This document shows positions 9,429-18,760 of a stretch of 64,000 nt of DNA, one piece after another. Within the stretch, counting starts at the first letter, position 1, and each line of letters opens with the position of its first letter. A program made the translations under genes and the position numbers. A model generated the notes under the pieces. The model saw only the letters and a list, made by a program, of their open reading frames with translations. It had not been told where the DNA came from and did no database searches. The stretch lies in contig NZ_JAIBNX010000013.1 in NCBI RefSeq assembly GCF_026130045.1, positions 5,805 to 69,804 on the forward strand. The letters run 5' to 3'. This DNA comes from Micromonospora sp. CPCC 205371 (GTDB lineage: Bacteria; Actinomycetota; Actinomycetes; Mycobacteriales; Micromonosporaceae).

Positions 9429-9824
9429 CGTCGCGCCGCTGCTCTCCCGGGCGTGAATTCGAGGGTCCGGCTGTGGCTGTGCTCGGTGTCTTCGTGCACG
9501 ACGAACATGCGGACATCCTGACCCAACGAATGATCAGCAAGCTATCAAGCAGGTACTGGCGGGGTCAATCCTGCCGTAGACCGGACGGTAGATTGCTCTG
9601 ACCCGCGGGTGTGATCTCGATGGCGCGCCTGATCCGTGCGGCAGGCGCGCAAGAGGGCGCATGAGCTACCGGGCCTGGCGCACGTGCGCCCACCCCAAAC
9701 GCCGTTCGTGATCAGTGCCGGTTTCGGCCAGGTGGGAGCTCTTGTAGCCGCATGGTCGGTGGCCCAAGCTTTGTGTACCCCGGTGCGGGGCCTGGTGCTC
9801 CGTTCCTGAAGGGCGGGTACGCAA
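9429..9824 (+). other. Divergent intergenic region
   Basis: About 395 bases separate the minus-strand glycosyltransferase-acyltransferase gene from the plus-strand fibronectin gene, so promoters of both must lie here. I see no strong operator-like palindrome and no gene. Confidence 0.45.
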
Positions 9825-12800
9825 ATGAGAACAGTCTCGGGCCTGGCAGGCCCCCGGTCCGCGCGCCGTCTGCTCTCCGCGTTCCTCATCTCCGCGCTGG
9901 CGTCAGCGCTGACGGTCGTGCCGCGGCAGGCCCCCGCCGCCGCGGTGCCGGTCGGAGGCGTGTCAGCCGATGCCATGAACGCCATGTTCACCGACTACGG
10001 AGACGCGGGCGGCCACTGGACCGGTGGCGATAACACGGCATCGGTGGTGCTGCCGGACGGCCGAGTGGTGTGGCTGTTCGCGGACACGTTCCTGGGCACC
10101 GTCAACGCCGACCACACCCGTCCACTGAACTCACCGATGGTGAACAACACCATCGTGGTCCAAAGTGGCACGTCGCTCACGACCACATTGCACGGTGGCA
10201 CCGCGCAGGCGCCCGAGGCGCTGGTGAAGCCGACGCAGGAGGGGGAGTTCCTCTGGGCAGCCGACGGCACCGTGGAGAACGGCTCGTTGAAGGTCATGTA
10301 CAACCGGCTGCGCAAGACCGGCGAAGGCGTGCTCGACTTCGAGATGACCGGGGTTACGCTGGCCACCTTCGCATTGCCGGCCTTGACGTTGAGCTCGGTG
10401 GTGGATCTGCCGTTCGGCTCCGACATCAGCTGGGGCGCCGGGATCTTCCCCGACGGCGCGTACACGTACATCTACGGCATCTCGTCCGGCACCGGCTTCA
10501 TGAAGTTCGCGCACCTCGCCCGCGTGCCGGCCGGTGGGCTGTCCGGGCAATGGCAGTTTTGGACCGGCAGCACCTGGTCCACCGATCCCCAGTCGGCGAC
10601 CCGGCTGCTGAGCGGAGTCGGCGGGGGCGGCGTACAGAAGATCGGTTCTCAGTACGTATGGGTTAGCCATGAGAACAACCTGATGTTCGACTCCCAGATC
10701 GTGGCATACACATCGAACTCGCCGACCGGACCGTTCTCCGGTCCGACGCATCTGTTCACCGCGCCGGAGATGCAGCAGCCGGGCGTCATCATGTACGACG
10801 CCCGGGTGCACCCCGAGTTGGCCCGCAGCGGCAAGCTACTGGTCTCCTACAACCTCAACAGCCTGGAGCCGAACGGGACGTACGCGGACGTCCGGCAGGG
10901 ACGGCCCCGGTTCATAGAGATCGACTGGCCGCGACCCGCTCCTGGACCCGGCGTGCCCGCCGCGCCGGAGGGGCTCACGGTGACCGTGAACGGCGATCTC
11001 GCCGTGCTGCGCTGGCAGCCCGTGCCGGGTGCCACGTCGTACTGGCTGCACCAGCGTGACGTCACCGGCGGGCAGACGCACTTCGCTCGGGTGCCGACGT
11101 CGACGACCGCGACGCAGAAGGAAGCCGCGTTCCTGTTCGATGGGCACACCTACGAGTACAAGGTGACCGCGGCGAACGCCGCCGGAGCCGGCCCATTCTC
11201 GGCCACCGTGACCGCCACTGTGGACGTCCCGCCACCAGCGGCACCGAGCGGCGTCACCGCCACGGCTAACACGACGGGCGGCGTGACGGTCGCGTGGAGT
11301 GCCGTTCCCAACGTCTGGGGATACGCCGTGCACCGGCGGGACCTGACCGCTGGCGAGACCGAGTTCACCCAGGACGGCCAAGTCGACTCGTTGAGCACCC
11401 AGCTCGTGGCGGAGGATCTCCTACACGGCCACGAGTACGAGTTCGTCGTGACTGCGAAGAATGGCGGCGGCGACTCACCGCGTTCCGCCGCTGCACGCGC
11501 GACGGCACGCTACTCGCCACCCGCCCAAGTCACCGGGCTGGCCGCGACCCCCAAGGCCGACGGCTCGATCGAGCTGACGTGGGCAGAGGTCGCACCGGGA
11601 CTGTGGTACCAGGTGTACCAACGCGACGTGACAGCCGGCGACCCGGAATTCACGCAGCTGCCCCTGCCGGCCACCTCCACCACCCTAACCGCTGGCTACC
11701 TGCTCCACGGCCACGAGTACGAGTACAAGGTGGCCGCCATCAACGCGGGCGGCGAAGGGCCGGCGTCCGCCAGCGTCCGGGCGACCTCGAAGCTCGCACC
11801 GCCCGCCGCACCGACCGCACTGACGGCCACGGCGGCCGCCGCCGGCACGATTACGCTGGCCTGGACGGCATCCCACCCGGATATGGGGCATCTGGTTCAC
11901 ACGCCCGGCGTGACCGCCCCCGGGGGGGCGAGGTGGAATTCACCGCCTGGGAGTGGCCGGTGGTCGAGTGCTGCCAGGCGACGGCGGGACTCCTGACGCA
12001 CGATCACGAGTACGAGTTCAAGATCGTCGCCATCAACGCGGGAGGCGAGTCCGCGCCATCGAACCTTGTGCGGCAGACCGCCACGCTGCCGCAGACCGCC
12101 GCGCCAACCAACCTCCAAGCCGCACCGGGCGACCGGTCGGTCACTCTAACGTGGACCAGCCCCGACCCGGACGCCTGGCACTGGGTTTATCAAAGAGACG
12201 TTACCGCCGGGGAGGCCGGGTTCACACGGCTCGGTCTACCCGTGACCAGCTGCTGCACCTTCACGGCAACCGAGCTGACCAACGGCCACGCGTACCAGTT
12301 CCGGGTCGCGGCGATCGGCGCGGAGGGGGAGCCTGACAGCGCCCAGTCGAACACGGCATCCGCGACGCCGGCCGGCCAACCACCGGACGCGCCGAGCGAC
12401 CTCGTCGCCACACCGGGCAACGCCCAGGTATCTCTACAGTGGGCCGGCAGCACGACGCCTGGCGCCTGGTACTGGATCTACTCGCGGGACGTCACAGCTG
12501 GCCAGGCCTGGGTGAAGCTGGAGCTGCCCGTCACGACCTGCTGCACGTTCACCAGTACCGGTCTGGTCAACGGGCATACCTACGAGTTCAAGGTGGCCGC
12601 CATCGGCGCCGGCGGTCCGGATAGCCCACCGACCAATGTCGCGAGCGCTACACCCGTCGCACCGGCACCGGCCGCCCCGTCCAATCTGCGTGCGACCGCC
12701 GGAAGCGGGCAGGCGGTGCTGACCTGGACGGCCAGTTCGACGCCTGGCGCCTGGTACTGGGTCTACTCGCGGGACGTCACAGCTGGCCAGGCCTGGGTGA

Positions 12801-14443
12801 AGCTGGAGCTGCCCGTCACGACCTGCTGCACGTTCACCAGTACCGGTCTGGTCAACGGGCACACCTACGAGTTCAAGGTGGCCGCCATCGGCGCTGCTGG
12901 CGCGCCGGACAGCGCACCGTCCAACGTGGCCAGGGCGGTGCCGACCGCGCCGCGTCCCGGCCCTCCCACAAACCTGCAGGCGGTCGCCGGCAACGCGAAG
13001 GTCACCCTCACCTGGACCGCCAGCAGCACCGTCGGCGCGTGGTACTGGGTGTACATGCGGGACACGACCGCGGGCCAGACGTGGCAGAAGCTGGACCTGC
13101 CTGTCACCACGTGCTGCACGTTCACCAGCACGGGTCTGGTCAACGGCCATCGGTACGACTTCAAGGTGGTCGCCATCGGCTCCGGCGGCGGTCCGGACAG
13201 CTACGCGTCCAATGTGGTCAGCGCCCGGCCGGTGGCGCCGACGCCAGGCGCACCGTCCAACCTGCGCGCCACCGCCGGCAACGCCAAGGTGACGCTCACC
13301 TGGAACGCCAGCAGCACCGCTGGAGCCTGGTACTGGGTCTACTCGCGGAACGTCTCCGCTGGACAGTCGTGGCAGAAGAGCCGCTACCCGGTCAGTAGTT
13401 GCTGCACCTATGTCGCCGGCTACCTCACCAACGGCAACACCTACGAGTTCAAGGTGGCCGCGATCGGGTCCGGTGGAGCGCCCGACAGCGCATCGTCCAA
13501 TGTGGTGAGCGCCCGCCCGGTCGCGCCCACGCCGGCACCGCCGACCAACGTAAAGGCCGCGATCACTTCGTACGGCGTCGTGCTCACCTGGAATGCCAGC
13601 AGCACGCCCGGAGCCTGGTACTGGGTTGAGCGGCGCAACACCTCAGTGAACGAGGGCTGGAAGCGGTACCAATATCCGGTCTCCACCTGCTGCTCCTTCG
13701 TGGCCACCATGCTGAGCCACGGTATCCAGGAGTTCCGGCTGCGCTCCATCGGCTCCGGTGGCGCACCCGACAGCGCACCGTCCAATGTAGCCTCCGTCAA
13801 CTACTCTCCGCCGGCAGTTCCCACCGGCCTACACCTCAAGCTGACGACGTATCAGGGCAGCCGCGCCGTCAGCCTTTCCTGGAACCCTGGCAGGCAGGGC
13901 ACCACCTTCGTGATCCAGGCACGCAACCGCACGAAGAACGGTTCCTGGTACACCATCGCTGAGCGAGGCATCAACTGGTACACCTGGCCATGTGCCGGCA
14001 CCGATCTGTTCGAGTTCCGCGTGTACGCGGAGAACACCGTCGGGGCGAGCTGGTACTCCAAAAACGTGATGATGCTGGGCCCCAACGAGGGCTGGCAGCG
14101 GTACACCCCGCCGCAAAAGTTCCTCTGGGACAAGTACTCGCCCTGGTACCACGCGGGTAGCACCACCGAGGAGTGCCCGGTGCAACAGGAGTTCTGCTAC
14201 CGGTGGGTCCAGTTCTGGTCCAAGGGTGGCGAGTCCTACTGGCGTCACGGCACCAACGGACAGTTGGAGCGCTCGTTCCTCTCCGCTGCCACCTATTTCC
14301 GGTACAAGAGCTGTATCGCAAGCTGCTCCACGCCAGGCTCGTGGAACTGGGCCATCCTGCGGCCGTCGTGCCGCCCGAAGCAACAGTTCGGAAAGATCAT
14401 GGGAGTCGAGCCGTACCTCTGCTTCGTCTTCCACTGGTTGTGA
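9825..14443 (+). CDS. Giant secreted propeller plus fibronectin III protein, frameshifted
   Basis: A signal peptide (RRLLSAFLISALASALTVV, cut near APAAA) precedes a ~340-residue DUF4185/DUF5005-like domain with propeller-like features such as VVWLFADTFLG and ISWGAGIFPDGAYTYIYG. About ten fibronectin type III repeats follow (~95 aa each, 10.96-13.80 kb), then a Cys- and Trp-rich C-terminal domain. From the fourth repeat onward most repeats carry a Cys-Cys pair (TTCCTF). The frame breaks at about 11917-11930 in a C5G7 run: the 5' frame stops at 11996, while the downstream frame continues GGEVEFTAWEWP, exactly where the fourth repeat should go on. Reading through needs one extra base or a -1 shift. 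Whole product about 1,539 aa. Likely an extracellular carbohydrate-binding or sugar-active protein; the ligand is unknown. Confidence 0.85.
12454..12894 (+). repeat. Near-identical 156-bp duplication within fibronectin repeats
   Basis: Bases 12454-12609 and 12739-12894 differ at only two positions that I can find (ATCTAC versus GTCTAC, and GGGCAT versus GGGCAC), whereas the other repeats of this gene are clearly diverged. The unit is offset by 285 bp, one fibronectin repeat. This indicates recent duplication or gene conversion between the sixth and seventh repeats. Confidence 0.9.
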
Positions 14444-14643
14444 GCTGACACGGCGTGATCGTGTGGATCTTCGGTAGAGTGTTCCAGCGCCGCTGTCCTG
14501 AACCCCCATGGCGTCCGCCTCCCCAGGTCAACGGAGAACGCCCAAAGGGAGGCCGGGCGTACGCACGCAGTCGTCTATAAAGCGCCGTAGTCGGCCTCCA
14601 CCCAGCGCGGTAGGCCAACCGTGGCGCCTTCCCAGTCGCGATA

Positions 14644-15870
14644 TCAGTTGCTGCTGTCGCCCGGGCTGGTGTTGCGCCTGGTAGCGGCTCGTAGGGCGCC
14701 GCGCCAGCCCTGGTAGCCGCCGGCGCGTTCGAAGGAGCGGGCCACGACGATGTCGGTGGAGGAGTGGGCGACGATGGACAGCACGATGGTGAGGGCCACG
14801 AGGTGGAACACTTCGTCGGCGGCGGGGATGGCGGCCTCCAGGACTAGCAGGCCGTAGACCACCGAGGCGAATCCCTTGGGCCCGAACCACATCGCCGCTA
14901 CCTGTTCCCGTGTGGACAGTCCGGAGCGCAGGAACGATACCCAAAGCGCGAGCGGTCGGGCGACCACAATGGCCAGGATGGCGAAGACCCACCCGGTCCA
15001 CGGGATCTCGCCGAGGAATTCCAGCGAGATGAGCGCACCGAACACCAACAGCGCGGCCAGTTTCAGCAGTTCGGCAACGAGCTCCCCGAAGTGTTCGAAC
15101 GCTTCCCGCTGCCGAGGCCCGAAGGTGGCGACGGTAACACCGGCCGCGAACGCGGCAAGGAAGAGGTTTCCGTGGGTGACCTTACCCAGGGCAAGCACGA
15201 GCAGGCCGATTGCGACCGCGTTGAGGGGCTCGTAGGCGGTGGAGGCGGCGAAGAAGCGAGACTTTTCCAGCCGCAGCGCCAGCCATGGCACGGCTACCCC
15301 GATGACCAAGCCGACGACCAGCTCCGTGCCCAGCTCGCTCAGATGCAGACTGTCATGAGCGGCGATGGCGAGGAACAGCACCACGAACGGCAGCGCGAGG
15401 CCGTCGTTGACACCCGACTCGACGTTGAGCAGGTGCCGTAGCCGGGCGGGCACCTTGTCGTTGCCCACGAGGGCGGCGGCGAAGACCGGGTCGGTGGGGG
15501 CGAGGACCGCGCCGATGAGCAGGGCCTCTGGCCAGTCCAGTCCGGCTACGTACCGGGCCAGCAGGGCGGTGACGATCAAGGTGAGAGGCAGGCCCCAGCC
15601 CAGCGCTCGGCCGGGCAACCGCCATGCGGTGCGTAGGTCTGGCCAGCCGACGCGCATGCCGTCGGTGAACAGCACCGCGAACAGCGCCAGCTCGGCCAGT
15701 GTGGCCACGATCGGGGACTCGGGGGTCACGTCCAGTACGCCGGAGGTTTCCGGGCCGAGGGCGAAGCCGGCGGCCAGGAACAGCACGGCGGTGGACAGGA
15801 CGGTGCGATGGGCCAGGCTGGACAGCAGCACCGCGGCCAGCAGCACGAGCGCGAAGCACAGCAACAGCAT
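14644..15870 (-). CDS. Na+/H+ antiporter, CPA1 family
   Basis: 408-aa cation:proton antiporter with about 12 membrane helices. The core helix TDPVFAAALVGNDKVPARLRHLLNVESGVNDGLALPFV carries the NhaP-type ion-binding signature (the ND pair in SGVNDG) and the VLAPTDP motif. It exchanges cytoplasmic Na+ or K+ for external protons. I set the start at 15870 because GGAGGG lies 5 nt upstream and helix 1 (MLLLCFALVLLAAVLL) begins there; the frame is open for 36 more codons but that part overlaps the conserved leader element at 15908-15933. It begins the cation-homeostasis region and is transcribed alone. Confidence 0.93.
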   Translation of the reverse strand: MLLLCFALVLLAAVLLSSLAHRTVLSTAVLFLAAGFALGPETSGVLDVTPESPIVATLAELALFAVLFTDGMRVGWPDLRTAWRLPGRALGWGLPLTLIVTALLARYVAGLDWPEALLIGAVLAPTDPVFAAALVGNDKVPARLRHLLNVESGVNDGLALPFVVLFLAIAAHDSLHLSELGTELVVGLVIGVAVPWLALRLEKSRFFAASTAYEPLNAVAIGLLVLALGKVTHGNLFLAAFAAGVTVATFGPRQREAFEHFGELVAELLKLAALLVFGALISLEFLGEIPWTGWVFAILAIVVARPLALWVSFLRSGLSTREQVAAMWFGPKGFASVVYGLLVLEAAIPAADEVFHLVALTIVLSIVAHSSTDIVVARSFERAGGYQGWRGALRAATRRNTSPGDSSN

Positions 15871-15907
15871 CCGGACCCTCCAGGCGCAGGCACAGTGGTG
15901 GTAGGGG

Positions 15908-15933
15908 TGCCGACCAGACTTCCCGGCGCGCCT
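15908..15933 (-). promoter_or_regulatory. Conserved 26-nt leader element, copy A
   Basis: On the minus strand this reads AGGCGCGCCGGGAAG followed by TCTGGTCGGCA. It lies about 38 bp upstream of the antiporter start codon. The same element occurs upstream of three other minus-strand genes (17177, 18704, 26878). A TATGCT hexamer lies about 15 bp upstream. It is the only copy lacking GTG inside the element (GCG instead). Confidence 0.7.
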
Positions 15934-16026
15934 GAAGAGTGCCCGCAGAGCATATCTGGCGATCTTCCGAGTGCGCACCGGCCACGATGAACTCGCGATC
16001 CTGATACAGGGAACTGGCTGACCGGC

Positions 16027-17142
16027 TCACCCGCACGAGCGCGTCGCGTTGAGGATCGTTTGCGCGGCGGTGTGGTCGCCGAGCCGTCGGGTCAGATACA
16101 CGAAGGTTTGGCGCAGGGACGGGTTCACCGCGACCAGGTTTCCGCCGATCGCGGCGATGCCCCACTGGTTGTCGGCTTCGATGGTGACGCCGAGTCCGCG
16201 CCGTATCGGTCGGTCGAGCACCAGGTCGTAGCCGTGCACGTGAGCGGTGGTCATGGCGGCGGTGAGGTCCGAGTCGAGCGGGCCCGATCCGGCCGCCAGG
16301 CTGGCATACAGGTGCGCGAGGGCGGGTGCGGTGGCGTGGATGTTCACGGCCGGCATCGACGCCCTGCGGCACCAGGGGGAGTTCAGCACGTGGGGGTCAA
16401 GGCAGCCGTTGGGGTTGTTGAGGGCACGCTGCCGCACCGTGAACGGTTGTCCCACGGTCAGCTCGTACCACTGCGGGCTGCTGTACTCCACGTCGGCTGT
16501 GCGGGCGGCCTGGGTTGGGGTCAAGCCGAGCGCGATGTCCAGGTTATGTGGCCGGGCGATCTGGTCGCGTAGGTATACGCCGAGGGGCCTTCCATCGACA
16601 CGGCGGACGATCTCGCCGAGAAGGTGGCCGAAGGTCAGCGCGTGTTCGCCCACGGCGGTGCCGGGTTGCCATTCCAGGACCGCGGCGGCCAGGTCGTGTG
16701 CGAGCACGTCCCAACGTGGGAGCGAGTGCGCGGGGCGCGGGATGGGAAAGGCCGGCAGGCCGGCGCTGTGGGTCAGGATGTGGCGGACCAGGACTTGATC
16801 TTTACCGCCGGTGGCGAAGGAAGGCCAGTAGCGGACCACCGGTGCGTCTACGTCGATCACGCCCTGGGACGCCAACATCAGGACCGCGACGGCGGCGACC
16901 GGCTTGCCAGCGCAGAACAGGGGCGTCAGCGTGTCCGGCGCCCAGGGTCGGCTGCGGGCGGCGTCCTGCCAGCCGCCGCGTAGGTCAAGCACGAGTTGGC
17001 CGTCTCGGATGACGGCGACCGCTGCCCCTGTCTCCCGCTCGTCGTCGAGAAGCTGCCCGAACGCTTCACAGACGGTGGTGAAGCGCCGATCTACCCAGCC
17101 GGTGACCGGTGCACGGCTCGCTACGGGCCCCACCTGTGGCAT
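16027..17142 (-). CDS. Beta-lactamase-fold hydrolase homologue with altered catalytic residues
   Basis: 371-aa protein of the class C beta-lactamase/EstB esterase family. Landmarks: a first motif at LFCAGKPVAAVAVLMLASQG, where the family has SxxK with the nucleophilic Ser; HILTHSAGLPAFP, a family signature; GEHALTFGHLLGEIVRRVDG, where the family usually has GYHALTFG with the catalytic Tyr; and a C-terminal NLVAVNPS region. Here Ser is replaced by Cys (codon TGC) and Tyr by Glu; the Lys is kept. No signal peptide. It may be an inactive or changed enzyme. The GGAGGG 10 nt upstream supports the start at 17142, and the transcript carries leader element copy B. Its place between two antiporters is unexplained. 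Confidence 0.86.
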   Translation of the reverse strand: MPQVGPVASRAPVTGWVDRRFTTVCEAFGQLLDDERETGAAVAVIRDGQLVLDLRGGWQDAARSRPWAPDTLTPLFCAGKPVAAVAVLMLASQGVIDVDAPVVRYWPSFATGGKDQVLVRHILTHSAGLPAFPIPRPAHSLPRWDVLAHDLAAAVLEWQPGTAVGEHALTFGHLLGEIVRRVDGRPLGVYLRDQIARPHNLDIALGLTPTQAARTADVEYSSPQWYELTVGQPFTVRQRALNNPNGCLDPHVLNSPWCRRASMPAVNIHATAPALAHLYASLAAGSGPLDSDLTAAMTTAHVHGYDLVLDRPIRRGLGVTIEADNQWGIAAIGGNLVAVNPSLRQTFVYLTRRLGDHTAAQTILNATRSCG

Positions 17143-17176
17143 GTCGCTCGTATCCCTCCGCGTTGGGGTTAGGACA

Positions 17177-17202
17177 TGCCGACCAGGCTTCCCGGCGCAC
17201 CT
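17177..17202 (-). promoter_or_regulatory. Conserved 26-nt leader element, copy B
   Basis: Minus-strand AGGTGCGCCGGGAAG then CCTGGTCGGCA, about 35 bp upstream of the hydrolase homologue. A TAGGCT -10-like hexamer ends 6 nt before the element, so the transcript would begin at or next to its first A. Confidence 0.75.
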
Positions 17203-17317
17203 ACTGGCAGCCTACCGTCACTGATCGTGACCACGGTCTCGGCCGTCGGAGAATGTCGGACGACTGCTTGGCCGCGCGGTCGGCCATGTCCGTTGTCCTT
17301 GTCCACGACGATGAGCC

Positions 17318-18616
17318 TCAGGCGAGGGCGAAGTAGCGCAGCCACAGGTATGGCACGGCGAGTGCGACCGTGACGACGGTGACCACGAGGCCGTACTTGG
17401 TGAACTGCCAGAACGTGATCGGCTTGCCGGCGCGCTCGGCGATGCCCAACACCACTACGTTGGCCGAGGCACCCACCGCCGTAGCGTTGCCGCCAAGATC
17501 CGCGCCGAGCGCGAGGGCCCACCACAGCACCTGGGACTGGCTGCCGCCGCCGTTGGAGTTGACCATCTCGGCGACCACCGGGCTCATGGTGGCCACGTAC
17601 GGAATGTTGTCCACGATCGCCGACAGGAATGCGGAGCCCCACAGCAACACCATCGAGGCGAAGAACAGCCGCCCCTCGGTGGCGTCGGTGGCGGCGCGGG
17701 AGATCTCCTCGATCACTCCGGTGGCTACCAGGGAGCCGACCATGACGAACAGGCCGGCGAAGAACACCAGGGTAGGCCATTCCACGTCCCGGGCGATCTC
17801 GCTGGCGTTGAGGCGGGACAGGGCGAGCAGTGCGAGCCCGCCGACCATCGCGACCACCGAGGGTTCGAGGTGCAGCACGGTGTGCAGGACGAATGCGGCG
17901 GTGACCACCGCGAGGACGGCCATGCTGATGACGAGCAGTCGGCCGTCGCGGATGGCGTCCCGCTCGCGCAGCGCTGCTATCTCGGCGGCGCGTTCCGGGT
18001 CGTACCGGAATGCGGACCGAAACAGGATGCGGCACAGGAGGACGAAAACCACCATCAGCAGTACCACGAACGGGGCAAGGTGGATCAGGAAGTCGTTGTA
18101 CGACAGCCCGGCCCGGCTGGCGATGATGATATTGGGCGGGTCGCCTACGAGGGTTGCGGTGCCGCCGATGTTGGAGGCCAGGACCTCGGCGATCAGGAAC
18201 GGCGCGGCCGGAACCCCGAGACGTTCGCAGACCAGGAACGTGACCGGTGCGATCAGCAGCACGGTGGTGACGTTGTCGAGCATCGCGGAGGCGACCGCCG
18301 TGACGAGCACGAGCAGCACCATGACGCGGAACGGGCGACCTTTGGCGCGTTTGGTCGCCCAGATCGCCAGGTACTCGAAGGCGCCGGTGCGTTTGATTAC
18401 CGCGACGATGAGCATCATCCCGACCAGTAGGAAGATGACGTTCCAGTCGATGCCGGCCTCTTCAGAGAAGAACGCGTGTTCGGCATCGGTGGCACCGATC
18501 AGCAGCATCACCGCTGCGCCACCCAGCGCGGCGGCGACCCGGTGCACCTTCTCGGTAGCAATGAGCACGTAGGCGGCGGCGAAAACCGCGACTGCGGCCC
18601 AAGCGGTGGCGCTCAT
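17318..18616 (-). CDS. NhaD/ArsB-type ion permease
   Basis: 432-aa permease of the ion transporter superfamily (ArsB/NhaD/SLC13 related), with about 11-12 helices. Typical stretches are GIDWNVIFLLVGMMLIVAVIKRTGAFEYLAIW, ASAMLDNVTTVLLIAPVTF and GGTATLVGDPPNIIIASRAGLS (the DPPN loop), repeated in the second half as SAIVDNIPYVATMSPVV and LGGNATAVGASANVV. Members exchange Na+ for H+ or extrude arsenite; with its neighbours, Na+/H+ antiport is the better guess. The start MSATAW at 18616 is reached by coupling: a 16-codon upstream ORF with a good ribosome binding site ends in TGA overlapping this ATG. Leader element copy C lies further upstream. Confidence 0.9.
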   Translation of the reverse strand: MSATAWAAVAVFAAAYVLIATEKVHRVAAALGGAAVMLLIGATDAEHAFFSEEAGIDWNVIFLLVGMMLIVAVIKRTGAFEYLAIWATKRAKGRPFRVMVLLVLVTAVASAMLDNVTTVLLIAPVTFLVCERLGVPAAPFLIAEVLASNIGGTATLVGDPPNIIIASRAGLSYNDFLIHLAPFVVLLMVVFVLLCRILFRSAFRYDPERAAEIAALRERDAIRDGRLLVISMAVLAVVTAAFVLHTVLHLEPSVVAMVGGLALLALSRLNASEIARDVEWPTLVFFAGLFVMVGSLVATGVIEEISRAATDATEGRLFFASMVLLWGSAFLSAIVDNIPYVATMSPVVAEMVNSNGGGSQSQVLWWALALGADLGGNATAVGASANVVVLGIAERAGKPITFWQFTKYGLVVTVVTVALAVPYLWLRYFALA

Positions 18617-18663
18617 CGAGCCATCCGGGCGCAAGACACGGCGGCCATGGTGGTGGCGGGCAT
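18613..18663 (-). CDS. Upstream leader ORF coupled to the permease gene
   Basis: A 16-residue frame, MPATTMAAVSCARMAR, starts with ATG 9 nt after GGAGG and ends in TGA that overlaps the permease ATG (ATGA). The permease itself has only a poor Shine-Dalgarno sequence, so translation of the short frame probably delivers ribosomes to it. Because it lies between leader element C and the permease, it could serve as a read-out of leader control. The peptide is not recognised. Confidence 0.6.
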   Translation of the reverse strand: MPATTMAAVSCARMAR

Positions 18664-18703
18664 AGAGTAGTCCTCCGGTCGGTCGTCGTGCTTGTGTTAC
18701 GAC

Positions 18704-18728
18704 GCCGACCAGGCTTCCCGGCACACCT
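18704..18728 (-). promoter_or_regulatory. Conserved leader element, copy C
   Basis: Minus-strand AGGTGTGCCGGGAAG then CCTGGTCGGC, with TAGGAT ending 7 nt before it. A GTG inside the element opens the short frame MCREAWSAS, which stops immediately after it. The permease leader ORF follows about 40 nt downstream. Confidence 0.75.
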
Positions 18729-18760
18729 GGCGATCATCCTACCTGACCAGTGGCGGCCTC

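Noticed and set aside
14660-14890. Long open frames on the opposite strand of the antiporter and other genes
   Set aside because: High-GC codon bias creates long antisense frames throughout; their products are Arg/Pro/His-rich and without family features.
15908-15933. Assigning the leader element to the ydaO (c-di-AMP), cobalamin or known Na+/Li+ riboswitch families
   Set aside because: The sequence lacks the conserved cores I remember for those families; I left it unnamed.
17318-18724. Reading the permease from a GTG at 18724 (MPGSLVGVVTQ...)
   Set aside because: The added 36 residues are the translation of leader element C and its spacer; the coupled ATG at 18616 fits helix 1 and the leader ORF better.
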